Source of the DNA: Pempheris klunzingeri
Taxonomy: Eukaryota > Chordata > Actinopteri > Acropomatiformes > Pempheridae
NCBI RefSeq assembly: GCF_042242105.1
Contig: NC_092022.1
Span: forward strand, 11,156,001-11,220,000
Direction: 5' to 3'
DNA length: 64,000 nt
This document shows positions 1 through 12,250 of the stretch, piece after piece (the stretch's first letter is position 1; each line of letters opens with the position of its first letter). The position numbers and the translations under genes were made by a program. The notes beneath the pieces are model-generated. The model did no database searches. It was not told where the DNA came from and worked only from the letters and a program-made list of their open reading frames with translations.

Positions 1-568
1 ACATATTTAGAAATAAGCATTTGATGACACCAAAATTATTGCAGAAAACTACAGTGTGGATCCGGAAAAGGAAGAGGAAATGGTTTCTGCAGAGGTCACC
101 GAGAACTCGCGGTGGCAGCCGGGACGTCGGCGGACTGTGTGCCTGCGCTGAGGAAGGGTGCGTGTCCCCAGTGTCCGCTCCGGTCGCCCGGTTAGGAATG
201 CGCCTCACGAAGCCGGTGTGTGGTGTAATAATCGATGAAACGCCAGCGGGGACTGCGGTCTGAGAAGAGTCATGATTTGGCATCGCTTGTACCATTAGTA
301 TCATTGGCGTGCAAGTTTGATTCATTGAGCTAGCTAGCTGGGGTTAGCCTGCTCCGTTGATTCATAGCACGCTAGGTCGTTAGCATAACGATATCTGCTA
401 GCCGGCTAGCTAGTTAGTAAGCTAGTTTCAGTGAGCTGCTGGCCGATCCAGTCGAACAGGAGAGAACCAGACTGACTGCTGAACCCAGCCGATATTTCGG
501 AAAGAGGAGGTGGTGGCAGGCGGGGGCCGGGAGAACGAGACGGGGTGGAAGTGAGTCAGGAGCGGCTG
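1..568 (+). promoter_or_regulatory. larp4: larp4 promoter region and 5' leader
   Basis: Sequence upstream of the larp4 start codon. It is CpG-richer than the introns, with CG-dense stretches around 100-250 and 480-680, as expected of a CpG-island promoter. From 330 to 430 it is packed with GCTAGC, GTTAGC and GCTAGT words. I cannot place the transcription start. ATGs at about 198, 234 and 271 precede the main start and would matter only if transcription begins upstream of them. The small open frame at 21-263 has no recognisable product and is probably chance. Confidence 0.6.
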
Positions 569-3500
569 ATGAGTTCAGACCAGAGCGGAGAGCCGCCGCT
601 GCTGCAGGAGGAGGCCGATCCCGGACCGAAGAACGGTGGGAAGGACGAGGCTCTGCTGGGGAGCGAGGGAGGGTCAGGCGGCATGGTGAGTGAGGCCTTC
701 AGAGAGCTAGCCTAGCCTAGCCTAGCTTAGCCTAGCCGGCTCACTGGAGACCTGTTAGCATTGTACGCCCCCCTTTGGGCGAAGATTAACAGCTAAAATT
801 AACCCAAACAACACAGACACACATAAAGATGATGAGTTTCAGCCTGGCTTCCACTTTGTGACTATTCACGTAATCACTGTTTGGCTGTGTTCAATCGCAA
901 GGTGATGTTGATCATCAAGCGAAAACGGGCTCAGACGCTGCACATATGGCAGCATTTGCACGACTAACGTTACTAACTTGCGACCAGTGCAAACAGGTAA
1001 TTTAACACACTCCTCGTTAGCTTGATCTCCGCTGCAGCCCCTTCAGTGAGCAAGCTAACGCTAGCTTAGCCTCTGTAACATCAAGCTCATTAAGTAGTTT
1101 GCTGAGTAATCATTAGCCCATAAGTTAAGTTATGACCCAGCTGAAGAGTGGCGGCAGTGCTCTTTGGCGCGGACAGGTGCCGATTGAATTGTTTTCAGTT
1201 TGTAGTTTGTTGATTGCTTCGATTGTTGAAGGATAAACGTTCATTCACTAACGTTATCTGTTAGCTAATCGCGCTGCTAGCTAACTGAGCTAGCGCAGTG
1301 ACATGCGTTGCAAATACCTGGCCTGTGCTGCGCAGCGCAGTCAGCTGACATTACTTGGCTTGCTACGGCCTGCAGCACAGGAGCATGCATTGTAACCATG
1401 TGTCAAGTTGCAATTACATGTTCATGCTGTTTTGAATGACACCGAGGCCTAACATTAACCGCTTGGCACACCCATCCCTGTCTAGGAGGTGCAGAGAAGT
1501 GTCTTGAGGCATATTGTAACAGGCAGCTGTACTTGTCAGGCCGAGTGCTTCTGCAAAAAGGGGGTGGCTCTATTAGCAGGTGGCAAGTGACAATGTCAGA
1601 AGAAGAAGCTGGTAAATTTGACAGTTACTGGCGTTTCTATGTCCGTGCACAGCTGTCATCCACTCCTCTTTTTGGATAAAAGCACAATCTACAGTTTGTT
1701 CATGTGAAGTATCTGTGTGCCTTTTAATATTTACAGTATGCGGTCTATTCCTGGCTGCAGATCTTTGTAGGGTCAGGATTTCTCCTGCCAGTCGACAGCC
1801 CTTTTGGGAGTCAGATCCAGTCTGTGAATATTGTGCTTTAAAAATGGCAGTGGAAGTTACACTAAGAGCTCTTAACAGCATGTTAGTTTGTTGTTTTATC
1901 AGCATTTATTACAACAGACAGATGGCTACTCAGAGCTTTTCTCATTCTTCTCCTCCTTGAGGTTAACAGGGTAATAGACAGACCTTTGTCGACAGGGGAA
2001 CACAGGGCCCTATGTGGCACATTTCATTGTACTTCTCTGGTTTCCAATTAGATGCCATGGCGGCTCCGTGGTATGCAGGTGTTCCTGCTGTCCTAAGATT
2101 GCACCAGGTGATTTCAGTTAGTGCCCCCCAATATAAGGTTAAAGTACTTAGAGTAATCTGCAGCTGTAGTGATGGCTGGCTGTGCCGTGCATGCTCTCAG
2201 CTTTCTCAAGGTGCTCTCATTGTTTGAGACCACGGTGCAATTCCTTGTTAAATCTACAAGGTTTTTGTTGCTGCCAGGACTTTGTATGCACGTTGATGCC
2301 TCTTGTGAAAGCGGCTGTGCCTTGATGTAATGATCACCCAAACAAAAGGTAAAATTTAATTAATGTGCCTGCAAAACTAGATGGTTACACATTTCCCAGT
2401 CAGGCTTGTTGAATGGGAATTTGCCTTGTGTTTTCTCGGGTAGCTTTTTTTTTTTTTTGGATTGCTATAGTCACATCAACCATCATCAGATTTCCACCTT
2501 GATAATCAGAGATATTTTAAGAGCCACTGGATCTTACACTTAATGGCTGTGTGGTTTATTTAATGCATTCAAGATGCTTTGTTCACTGCTCGATATTAGA
2601 TAAAAAGTAAGCCATTGTTTTTGTGTTGATAGACGGGTGGCTGGTAAAACATACTATGGGCTGAAGGGTTTTTTAAAGTGGCATAGAAAAGAATAAGCTG
2701 TGATGAGATGGCAAATCTGAGATGAATCAGCAAAAACATGAAATGCATAATACCGAGAGTGTAGTGTCAATTGCAGATGAAACGTGTCGATCATATTCAG
2801 ATCTGTTCAAATGTAAATGGACTGTTTGTCTGACTTGACAGCTTTACATGCAAACTATTGTCCAGTGTTTTTTTGTGTTTGTGTAAAATGCTTGATTTAG
2901 CTAGAAATAAAACAAATGTCTTTCTATTCTGAATGTTGATGTTAATTGAACTCACCCGATCCTGCTGTTTCTCTTTTGAAGGTCACCTCTAAGGGCGCCG
3001 GTTTGAACCCAAATGCCAAGGTGTGGCAGGAGATGCCTGTGGCCTCCAGCGAGGCGGTTACCAACAGCCCTCATTGGCCCCCCTCAGACATCAGTGAGGG
3101 TGAGATACGCTTCCATCCGCCTAATTCAGTATCAGTCAGAATACGCAGAACTGATTTTATTACAACTTACAGAACTTGAAAGTGTGAAAAACAGTATTTT
3201 TTTTTGCAGAACTGGTCATTGACATTCATTTAAAATAAATATTACCTAATATTACCATTTTTGCTAGTCAGCACTAGCTATATCACTTATATTTATGCTT
3301 AACCTAAATTTTGCCTGTTACTGTTTAAGCTTTTTTTTTTATCCTGTCTTTGACAACATCAGTACATCTAAACTTTATTAATGCACACATTAATGGTTAC
3401 TGTGCCAAACACTCTGAGACGTACGGACATTTAAAATGGATGAGGTGGAGCAGCCTTTTAAGGCTCTCTGCTGTTGGTTCTGAATGAAACTCTTTACCTT

Positions 3501-6500
3501 GTCCGCAGGTTATTCTGAGCCTTCGTCTGCTGGGTGCAAGCAGTACACTGTGGGATTCACGGCCCTGGATGACAGCGGCTCGACAGCAACAGCTGAGATA
3601 GCAGTAAATGGAATGGACCCTCCAGAGTTGGGATTTTCCCCCGCTGAGTCGACCACGGGGACTTCAGGTCAGTCACGTCACATCACATGCACTCGTCGCC
3701 ACACAGCAACTGTGACTGCAAATAAGGATTGATTCGTTTTTATAATTTAAGCGAGACACTTTGGACGGGGGTAAATTGGCTCTTGTCCTTTCCATTCACG
3801 CACACGAGGGGGCAGAATATTGAGACGCCAATTAAAATGAGTCTTACGTTTTTTTGTTTAACACCAACAGAAGCTATGACCACAATTATTAGGGCTGCCC
3901 TCTAAAAGTTGATGATCTGACTCAACTGTTGAGAAGACCCTCGGATTTTGTCATTCAAGTCATTGCACTCGTTGCACTCAGGAAGGAGGAACAGCGTTAC
4001 AAAAAAACCTCACCTCTAAATGGGTACTTGAAATTGGGAGCAGCGTTGGCTGTAACAGAGCCCAAATCACTGAGTCTTTCCGAAAGGTGCTCAATATAAA
4101 AGCATGTTCTAACTTTTCTTTCTGCTGACATTTTGATTTCGGTTCTCAGCGGATTCCAAAACTGAAGAGCAGCCGATCTCCTCTGAGAATCTACGAGAGT
4201 CTCTGAAGAAGGAGCTGGAGTTTTATTTCTCTAGGTAAGAGCAAAGAGCGCTCAAAACACCCTTTTTATACTGCAGAATTTGGCGAGGGGACTCGCTGTT
4301 TCCCTGGTTCAAGTGAATGCTGATTTACATGGATTTATCATTTGTGATTCAGAGAAAACCTCTCGAAGGATTTATACCTGATGTCCCAGATGGACAGCGA
4401 TCAGTTTGTCCCTATTTGGACCATAGCCAGCATGGAGGGCATCAAGGCCCTCACCACTGACATGGACCTCATCCTGGATGTGTTGAGATGTAAGCGTGAA
4501 GTTCAAGATGGTGTGTTAAAACAATGTGCATCCATCTGTATTGTGTCTAGATTTAAACCCCTTGAATTTCCCTCAGCCTCTCCTATGGTACAAGTGGATG
4601 AGAAGGGGGAGAAAGTGCGTCCTAATCACAAGCGGTGCATTATCATCCTGAGGGAGGTCCCTGAAACCACACCTGTTGAGGTAAAGCTAATTTGTGAATA
4701 CACTTCGCGCTAAATACTTAATGTCTTTGGAAGCGCCAATTTTAAGTGTGAGACGTTTCTTTGTGTGTGATTCGCAGGAAGTTGAGTCTCTGTTCAAAAA
4801 TGACAACTGTCCAAAGGTGATAAGTGTTGAGTTTGCGCACAACAACAACTGGTACATCACATTCCAATCAGACACAGACGCTCAGCAGGTAATGAAAGTC
4901 AAACTTTACTTTTCTTTGCTCTGTCAGGACTTATTCAATTGAAAAATGCTGCGTCAACATGAATCTGATTCTCTGTTACGCTCCCATAGGCATACAAGTA
5001 CTTGAGAGAGGAAGTGAAAACATTTCAGGGAAAACCCATCATGGTGAGTTGACGTGAAACCCGTTTATGATTTTAAAAAGGAGAGTTTCTGAAGTTGTTT
5101 TTTAGTAATTTTACTCTTTGCTCTTGATGTTGTTTTTCCCCTCCAGGCCAGGATAAAGGCCATCAACACATTCTTTGCAAAGAATGGCTACCGTAGCATG
5201 GACAGCAGCCTGTACGCCCAGCAGTCCCAGAGCCAGTCCCAGTACAGCTCTCCACTCTACATGCAGCACGTCTACCCCCAGCAGCAGTACCCGGTCTACG
5301 GCATCGTACCTCCCACCTGGACGCCTTCACCCACGCCGTACTTTGAAACCCCTTTGGTGAGACAGTCATACAATGCTACTCTGGAACTCATCCCTGACGC
5401 ACCTCGGTTGAAAACACTCTGACAGTTGGTTTTTGTTTCCATGTGTCATCGGCCTTTAATGCGTAAAATGTGATGGAAATAAGTAACCTTGAAAGCCACA
5501 AGTTGTGGGCCAAAGAACCTACACAATCTGGGGAGAAATGTATCTGGTGAATTCAAACTAATCTTTCCGTTCTGACAAAAGCACACAGATTCCTGCGTAA
5601 TGAGTTATTCCAAATATGTGGGCTGTATTTTCCTACACAGTTCCACACTTGGAGTACAAACCGCACAGCAAATAATACAGTAAATTTATTTCCATGTCCT
5701 TGTTGTAGCTACTGAATTAATAACTTAAATTGTTGAATGGAATTTGTAAATAATGTCTGTTTATCCTTGCGCAGGCACCATTTCCCAACAGTAGCTTTGT
5801 GAACGGATTTGGCTCCGCCGGACACTACAAAACTGGCTCCAACTCTCTTAATATCACTCGCCCATTCAACAGAAACCGGTAAGGACTTCTTTTTCCAGAT
5901 GCCGTTTGAGTTTCATTCTTTGTTTTTTTTTAGTTTTGACTTAGATCTAAGTTGGGTATTTGCATACACATATTCTAACTGGAATGGTTTACCACTTGTC
6001 AGTGTTTGCATGATGTTGAACCGTGAACATCAGCTCATCTGTAATTCAATTTCTAAAGATCTAATGTAATCTAAAGATAATGTTACCTGACCAGGGAAAT
6101 GTGCTTTATCCCCTGTCTTCTTACTGTCCCCACAGTGTCCCCCTCTATTCAAGAAAGAATGTAATAAATGCCTTCAGGTACCACTATTATGCTGTACAAT
6201 AAGCTTCATCGCTACCCTCATCGCTTACCATACTGCAGCAGCCAAATGACTAAATCCATAACAGGGCTCGTGCCTTCTGCCAGTCAGACTTTTATAGCCA
6301 TAATCCTTTTCATCAGTGTGATAAACCTTTGTTGCCAGGTAATGGACATCCTGGATTTCTCATGTCTTTTGATAAATGTAGACTTGCTTACTACATGGCA
6401 GCAGCTGCCAAAGCAACTGGCTTTTTCCAATAATAGCCACCTTGGCTCCCAAATATCCTCTTTGCATTGACAGTATTACATGTAACAGTTTCTATCATCA

Positions 6501-9500
6501 CAACTAACCATCCATTTTATTTCTTCATTGCCCCCCCTCCTCCTTTGTTTTACCACTGCTTTCTTCGTCAGTGATTGTATTACCATATACCATGTGGTGT
6601 TGTATGCTATAACAAAGAGATGCTGACAGCTCAGATTTGGGTGTATGTCAGCTAGCTGTCAGGCTTTAATCTGTATGCTTTAAGTCTTTCTCAAAGAGAT
6701 GACAACTTTGCAAGTTTGTTTATGCATTGGCAAAGCAGCATGACAAAGGAATACGTCACTGGACTCTTCCCAAGTCAGACCTGGTGATGAAATCAAGATG
6801 CGCATAGAGGGAAACGAGGGAGTGGAGTAACTGGCTTTGGTTCTCTCTTTCTGCTCCTCTTCCATTCTCTCTCTCTCCCCCCCTCCCCCCATCCTTTCCT
6901 TCCAAAGTCGGGTACTTCACTCACATCCCAGTGAGCGTTCAGATTATGAGATCTGAGGGTCGAAGACTGATGGGAAGATGAATCCACGTGAATCACGCTG
7001 CTGTGATTTTTGACAAACACAGTCCATTTCAAAGCCTCGTTTGTGGCGCATTACTACATCAGTAGGCTGTCTAAGTCTTACATGGGTGTTGTCAGCTCTT
7101 CTCCACGAGTTTATGATTGGTTGCCGATTGCCAAACAATACAGTATGTTGACATCAAAGTCTCCACTGTTTGAACCAATCATGAGCACAAGTGTAGTCCA
7201 AACCCCCCTGCATGTCTACACATTTACCCTGAGGGCACAGCATGCCGTCCTCTTCCTGCAGCAAACTGGTGCCGCCAGTGTTTCCTTTTGAACATATTTA
7301 ACAGTTTCAGCCCGCATATCTGCGAAATGTTGATGGACCTCCGACAAATGGCAATAGCAGTTCATTCAGGTAGACTTAGTCCTATCTGTTCCAGTTTCCA
7401 TCCTCTAACCACTGATTACAGTGCAGTTTTCTGTGTGTCGTGGCATTAATGTTCAAAAACTAGCTCCACTTTTGGGACCATACATGTGGTTTAACATGTA
7501 AATGGAATTTTTGTAATTGTCAAGCTGATATTTTTCCATTAAGACAGAGAGCCACTCACATATTTAGGCATTATTGAACAGCATTGGTAAAGTTACAACA
7601 GTGTCATGATGTCCTTTTGTGTATTTTCACTCTATTGGTGCTTGCAAATGTATTGCCACCTGACGACGACGACGACAACAAGATAACTACAAGAAAAATA
7701 TAAAGATGGCGACATGTCAGCGTTTCTAGTTTCTACAGCATTTGCTATAGTAATAACTGAAAACAGGAAATAAATCTGATAGAAGTGGAAGCATTTGCTA
7801 TGTGTAAATAGACTTTCATGTTAAAAACCAAGCAGTAAGGTCAATGTAAAACCCCCTGAAGTTCCCCCATAAGGTCCCAGTGTCAAAATTATCCCCACAA
7901 GCAAAAAGGCCCTATTGGAAACACTGGTCACCAGTATGTCTTAAGAGTATCGTTAACATAATATTGACCTAGTTAATCTTCGCTTTTTCCCCTCTGCAAA
8001 CAGAAACCACGTGAAGCCCCAGGTGAGGACGAACGAGGTGACCGCAGCGTCTATAACTCCTGTCCCCCTGGAAAGCCTGACTGGACTGCGCAGCCCGCAG
8101 CCGCCCGCTCCCACTCCTGCTGCCACCACCTCTAATGCAGTCCAGTCGGCCTCTGACCTGAGCTCAGCATTCTCGCATCTCTCCTCCTCTTCCTCGTCTT
8201 TGGACCCCAGTGATGACGGTGGCATGTCTGGACGTGGAAGGTCAGCCTGCTCTACCTCTACCTCTGGTTTGTGCCCGGCTGTAATGGCTGCTGCTGCTGT
8301 GGCTCAATATGTCGAGTGACCGCTGACAGAGGATTTATTTGCGTTTCAGGCGGAGCACGACCTACAGAGGAACACGGAGGAGGCGAGAAGAAGAAAGGAT
8401 TGCGGTAAATGGCAATTTCCATGTCGTCTTTTAACCTGAACATTGCATTCAAAGCATGAAACACCATGTGATCTTTCTGTTTGTTTGCTCCTTTTCAATT
8501 TCCTTTCTCAGAGGCCTGTACCGCTAGCAGAGGTCAAGGTGTCTCCACCCAAGTTTGACTTGGCTGCTACTAATTTTCCGCCTCTTCCTGGCTGCATAGT
8601 CAGTACACAGGGAGAGCCAGTGCTAGAAAACCGAATGTCAGATGTTGTACGTGGTTTGTACAGGGACAAGGTAAGAAGAAAATTAGACTAACCGTTTGAA
8701 ATTCTCTTGGAAAAACTGCACTATTGTTGAGAGGGAGGCGTTAGAGATGTAATGTGCATTCCTCTTTGCATTTCATAGACAGAACAAGCCAATAAGGAAG
8801 CCACTGTGAGTCCAGGTTTAGGCCAAGTCCCGGTCTCAGAGGAGGCTGTAGCAGCCTCGAGTCCTGCCCTGGCAACAGTGAAATCTGCTACACAACCACT
8901 TGGACCCTCAGCCCCAGGGTACAACTAATCACTATTGAATGCACTATATTTAGTACTTAAACTCTAACGCCTGTATTAAGCTCACAATGGTAACATGAAT
9001 GTCTGAAATTCTTGCTCTGACAGTGTCCCTCGTCAGGAGAAGAGGGCTGAACGGGCAGAGGCTCCAGCTCCTAAAGTGACTCCGCGCGCACCCGTTCAAA
9101 CTACAGCGAACGCACCCTCCTCCACACAGCCCGTGCCTAGCTCCAGGCCTCAGCCCCCTGCTGCGTCCACGCCAGCGACACCCAGCACGACGGCCCCTGC
9201 TACAGCCACTATTCCCACCCCTGGACAGGTGAGAATCTGGGTCTGCGTGGCGACGGCCGACACCTGAGCACAGTTGTCTTCCTGATGATGACATCTTTTG
9301 CGCATAGAGGGGAAGTGTGAGGTAGTGGACTGACTGGCTTTGGTTCTCTCCTTCCTCTCTGCCTCACTCTCCTTCTATATTTCTCTCTTTTCTCTCTCTC
9401 TCTCTCTCTGCCCTATCCCACCAAAAGTCCAGAATGTTCACTACTACCCCAATGAGCGTTAAGATTATGAGATCTGAGGGTTTGACGAAGGGAATCATGA

Positions 9501-9962
9501 ATATTAATGCATAAATCGTAGTCTGCGTAAGATCTTTTATACCTGTGCTCTCTCCCTGCTTTGGTTCAGGAGCCCCGCAAGCTCAGCTACGCCGAGGTGT
9601 GCCAGCGGCCACCCAAGGACCCTCCCCCTGCGGCCCCAGCCCCAGCTTCCTCGGGCACCGCGTCAGGCCAGCCATTGCGTGAGCTGCGCGTGAACAAGGC
9701 TGAGGAGCCCGGCTCCAGCAGCGGTCCTGGAGACAAGCAAGAGAAAAGCCACGACAGGGAGGGGGGATGGGAATGCAAGGAGAGCCGGCCGCCACGTGAA
9801 CGTGACTCTCAAGGCTATTATCGCAGCAATGGCCCCAGAGGCACCGGGGGCCTCAAGTTTCGGGACCAGAGGCGCCCGCCTCCGGCCCAACGCAGCTCCC
9901 CGCAGGGTGGCTACAGGCACACTGGCAAAGAGCAGAATATCCCACCAGTATCGCCAAAGTAA
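569..9962 (+). CDS. larp4: La-related protein 4 (LARP4), 16 coding exons
   Basis: Cytoplasmic RNA-binding protein that binds poly(A) and PABP and stabilises mRNAs (family knowledge). Exons: 569-685, 2982-3099, 3509-3667, 4150-4234, 4353-4489, 4577-4680, 4778-4888, 4990-5043, 5147-5356, 5775-5878, 8004-8240, 8350-8404, 8512-8670, 8779-8918, 9024-9228, 9570-9962. All junctions are GT-AG and in phase, giving 795 aa. A variant PAM2 motif, [11 protein letters not shown] (about residues 47-57), has Trp in place of the usual Phe, which is the LARP4-family PAM2w signature. The La motif (about 140-222) includes [22 protein letters not shown], written here only to mark it; the RRM follows (about 225-305). 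A Q/P-rich middle contains [20 protein letters not shown]. The C-terminal part has an RG/RR-rich stretch, [23 protein letters not shown] (about 669-677) and a PPVSPK end. The sequence around the RRM fits LARP4 better than LARP4B. The start codon has a weak context (C at -3, A at +4). Introns are short except 1 and 10. The first exon is less conserved, so the start is the least certain part. Confidence 0.95.
686..2981 (+). other. larp4: larp4 intron 1
   Basis: A 2.3 kb intron between GTGAGT at 686 and AG at 2980-2981. Its first 600 bases still look promoter-like: a TAGCC/TAGCT pentamer run at about 705-740 and many GCTAAC/GCTAGC words at 1020-1070 and 1260-1295. The rest is ordinary AT-richer intron with a poly-T run near 2445. 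Small open frames on both strands (for example 1573-1905 minus) show no family resemblance. Confidence 0.7.
705..740 (+). repeat. TAGCC/TAGCT pentamer run
   Basis: Just inside intron 1 of larp4 the sequence consists of about six imperfect tandem copies of TAGCC or TAGCT, ending in TAGCCGGCTC. It lies inside the promoter-proximal region with many other TAGC-containing words. Confidence 0.75.
5879..8003 (+). other. larp4: larp4 intron 10
   Basis: A 2.1 kb intron between the phase-2 donor at 5879 and the acceptor at 8002-8003. It contains the first copy of the box C/D-like element (6773-6968). Otherwise I see ordinary intron sequence and no convincing extra exon. Confidence 0.75.
6773..6968 (+). 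ncRNA. Candidate box C/D-like structured RNA, copy 1 (intronic)
   Basis: An element of about 196 nt in larp4 intron 10, related to 9276-9486. Seen directly: box C word GTGATGA at 6784-6790; box D word CTGA at 6953-6956; a closing stem pairing AGTC/GACC (6773-6776, 6778-6781) with GGTC/GACT (6958-6961, 6965-6968); and an internal stem GAGTGGA (6820-6826) with TTCACTC (6916-6922). The apical part is a long pyrimidine tract. The 30 nt between the internal stem and box D match copy 2 at 25 positions, ending in GATTATGAGAT. I found no clear C'/D' pair. It is long for a snoRNA, so the alternative is an old duplicated intronic repeat. Confidence 0.45.
9276..9486 (+). ncRNA. Candidate box C/D-like structured RNA, copy 2 (intronic)
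   Basis: An element of about 211 nt filling most of the 341-nt larp4 intron 15 (9229-9569). Box C word ATGATGA at 9285-9291; box D word CTGA at 9474-9477. The closing stem pairs GTC (9276-9278) and CCT with GGG and GAC (9484-9486). The internal stem TAGTGGA (9323-9329) pairs with TTCACTA (9437-9443). Relative to copy 1 the outer pair of this stem changes from G-C to U-A, a compensatory change. Shared blocks include GCGCATAGAGG, ACTGGCTTTGGTTCTCTC and GATTATGAGATCTGAGGG. The 3' end lies about 83 nt before the 3' splice site, near the distance usual for vertebrate intronic C/D snoRNAs. Confidence 0.45.
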
Positions 9963-12250
9963 AAACTTGAAATGAATAGAAAAAAGATGTATGAATATAT
10001 ACATGGATATATATAATTATATAAAAATGAATAACATAAAAGCAACAACATTATGGTAGCCACCCTCCCCCCTCTGGAACTTGTCCAAAGAAAAGCTTTT
10101 AAAATGAGGATAAGACCGGGACATCCAGGACTAATGGGCAAAATGACACCCGAAGAACTTTGAGTGATTTGAAAAGGAAACAAAAATCTTGTTTTGGCCT
10201 CCGGCGTTATGCTTAAAAGAGTTTTAAGTGCGATTTATCTGGAGGTCGTCTCATTTGTGCTCTGCTAGGGAGAGGTGGGATGCTGGGCCACGTAACTGGC
10301 CCTCTACCTTTTTTTTTTTTTTTCTTTTCTTTTTATTCTTTGATTTTAATGAATAGATGTCTGCAAGAACAATATGCACTACGAAGAAAAGAACATGCAT
10401 ATATGTCATGTACATATACAAAGATATCACTAACACGCAATGAGACATCAGTTTTTTGTTTTGTTAATTTTTCTTGTGTGCTTAGATTTGCAAGTATGAC
10501 TGAAGGGTTGACTGATGTCTGTGTATGCATTGATTGTTAAGCAAAATGATTGAAGTGCTACAGTGTGCTGTTGCACTGATGTAATGAAATGGATGATTTT
10601 TGATTTTTACATCAGAGACTCAGAACCGCTGTCCTGAAACCGGACAGTGCGGTCCTCTAATGTATATTAATGAAATGTGTTCTATGGTGGTATTTTGATC
10701 CTGGTTCATAATTGGCTTAAATTGTTTCAGTCAGATATCAGAAACTGTTGATACACGCCGTAGTCAAATGTGTGGTTTTGTTCGAAGCCGAAATCCACTT
10801 TGGGGTACTCGCCGGCCCGTTGGCCACGGTGAACCTGCTCAGCCTGGTCCAAAGTTTTTCATGTTAAGTTTTATCTCTATCTATCTGAACCGTTTTTGGG
10901 TCTGCCCGCTCTGATGGATTCAGAACTTTTTGTCACGTTGATAATCAGTCAGGTTTTCTGTTTACATGTTTGTTTGGGTAATAGGTTGGTGTTTTCCGGG
11001 AGGGGGAAAAAAAAAAACAGAGTAGGTTAACGGTAAGATTTGACTGTTCAGTGCGCCTGGTGGTTAGGTGAGGTTTGGCTTTTCTACATCATCACAGGAT
11101 ATCCAGGTTAAGCTTATATCTGTGAATTGTTCTTAACAATGGCATAGTGTCAAATAGACAGAGGAGTGCTGTTAGCTAAGGATGATAGCTACATAATATT
11201 TGGCAGCCAAGTCGTGGGTATAAAGACAATTGGAACATTTTCACGTGCTATGTGCCAGCTGCCTAAGATCATAGTGTGTGCTAGGATAAAGTTTTGATTT
11301 TTATTGACGAGGTCTGCTAAATAATGTAGTCTTGGGGAAACTTTTGGCCCAGTGAAACTGGATTTTGATGAAGCTGTAGAGGTGTAGTTGCCTTTGCTAT
11401 ATTGTAATAACCCTTCACTAGAAATGTGTGTGGGAGAATGTAATTGTTCTAGTACTGATTTTACAGAGGGAGGCTTTTGACAGCAGGTATCCACTGTTTT
11501 GTGCTTTTAGGGTGAGTTTGCTGGTTTGTTTTTGTGTTTTGTTTTGTTTTTTCTTTCCTTTTTTTTAATTTTTGGAAAAAAAAAACAAACAGGTTGACTT
11601 AGAAGTTTAAGTTTGACTCACTGTATGTATTGCTTTTTAAATTTATTTATTTTAATTCTGATGCACAACGCTTTTCTCCCAATCTTGGTAGGCTGGTTTC
11701 CCCAAAGTTGTGTGAAATCGCATTGGCAAAATAAAATCACGCATATGACATTTATATACTGTTCGAGATGTCAGCTGAGCGAAAAATACTTGATGCATTG
11801 ACTTTGGGTTTAGTAATGCAGTAAACGAGTAACCAATCACTGGGGCTGTTATTTCTTTTTCATTAATGAGTATGAGCAGCTAGTGGTTTAGTTTAATTAA
11901 ATAAATGCACTAACTTGTTTTTAAACAGAATCTTACTCATGAGTAATGTGAAATCATTTTAGAAGCATATGGTTGATGTTGACAGGCTTGCAAATACCTA
12001 CAGGAATTGCCCCCCCCTTTCCCCCTTCCTTATGTTTGGGTTATTTTCTGTTAATTTGGGTTGGGGTGGCAAAAGGAAATATAGTAATGGATCAACCAAG
12101 TGTTTGAGACACAATCCTAGAACTGTATGAAATGTCACCAAAAATAAATTATTTTGATTTGGCTTTCCAGTGTCACATTTCTTTCTGCTTTCTATACACA
12201 CACACCTGCACAAGAATGGGTTGCACCTTTTTGTACCAATTGATCTGCAG
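9963..12250 (+). other. larp4: larp4 3' UTR (approximate end)
   Basis: AT-rich sequence after the larp4 stop, without further credible coding sequence. It contains poly-T/poly-A runs near 10310, 11005 and 11575. Candidate AATAAA signals are at 11730-11735, 11900-11905 and 12143-12148. I cannot tell which is used; the last is followed by T-rich sequence. The open frames here are short and family-less. Confidence 0.55.

Noticed and set aside
21-263. 80-codon frame at the left edge
   Set aside because: Lys/Arg-rich chance translation of the promoter region; no family resemblance and no acceptor or donor support.
5163-5369. Frames in other phases over larp4 exon 9
   Set aside because: Shadows of the true exon 5147-5356.
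7700-7715. AAAGATGGCGAC as a YY1 promoter element in larp4 intron 10
   Set aside because: It is isolated in AT-rich intron without CpG enrichment or a donor downstream.
6907-9480. Short open peptide shared by the two larp4 intronic elements (ending SV-IMRSEG) as duplicated alternative exons
   Set aside because: Both copies follow a pyrimidine tract and AG and share a frame of about 18 codons, but neither has a good donor, the peptide is unknown in LARP4, and paired stems with C/D words explain the conservation better.
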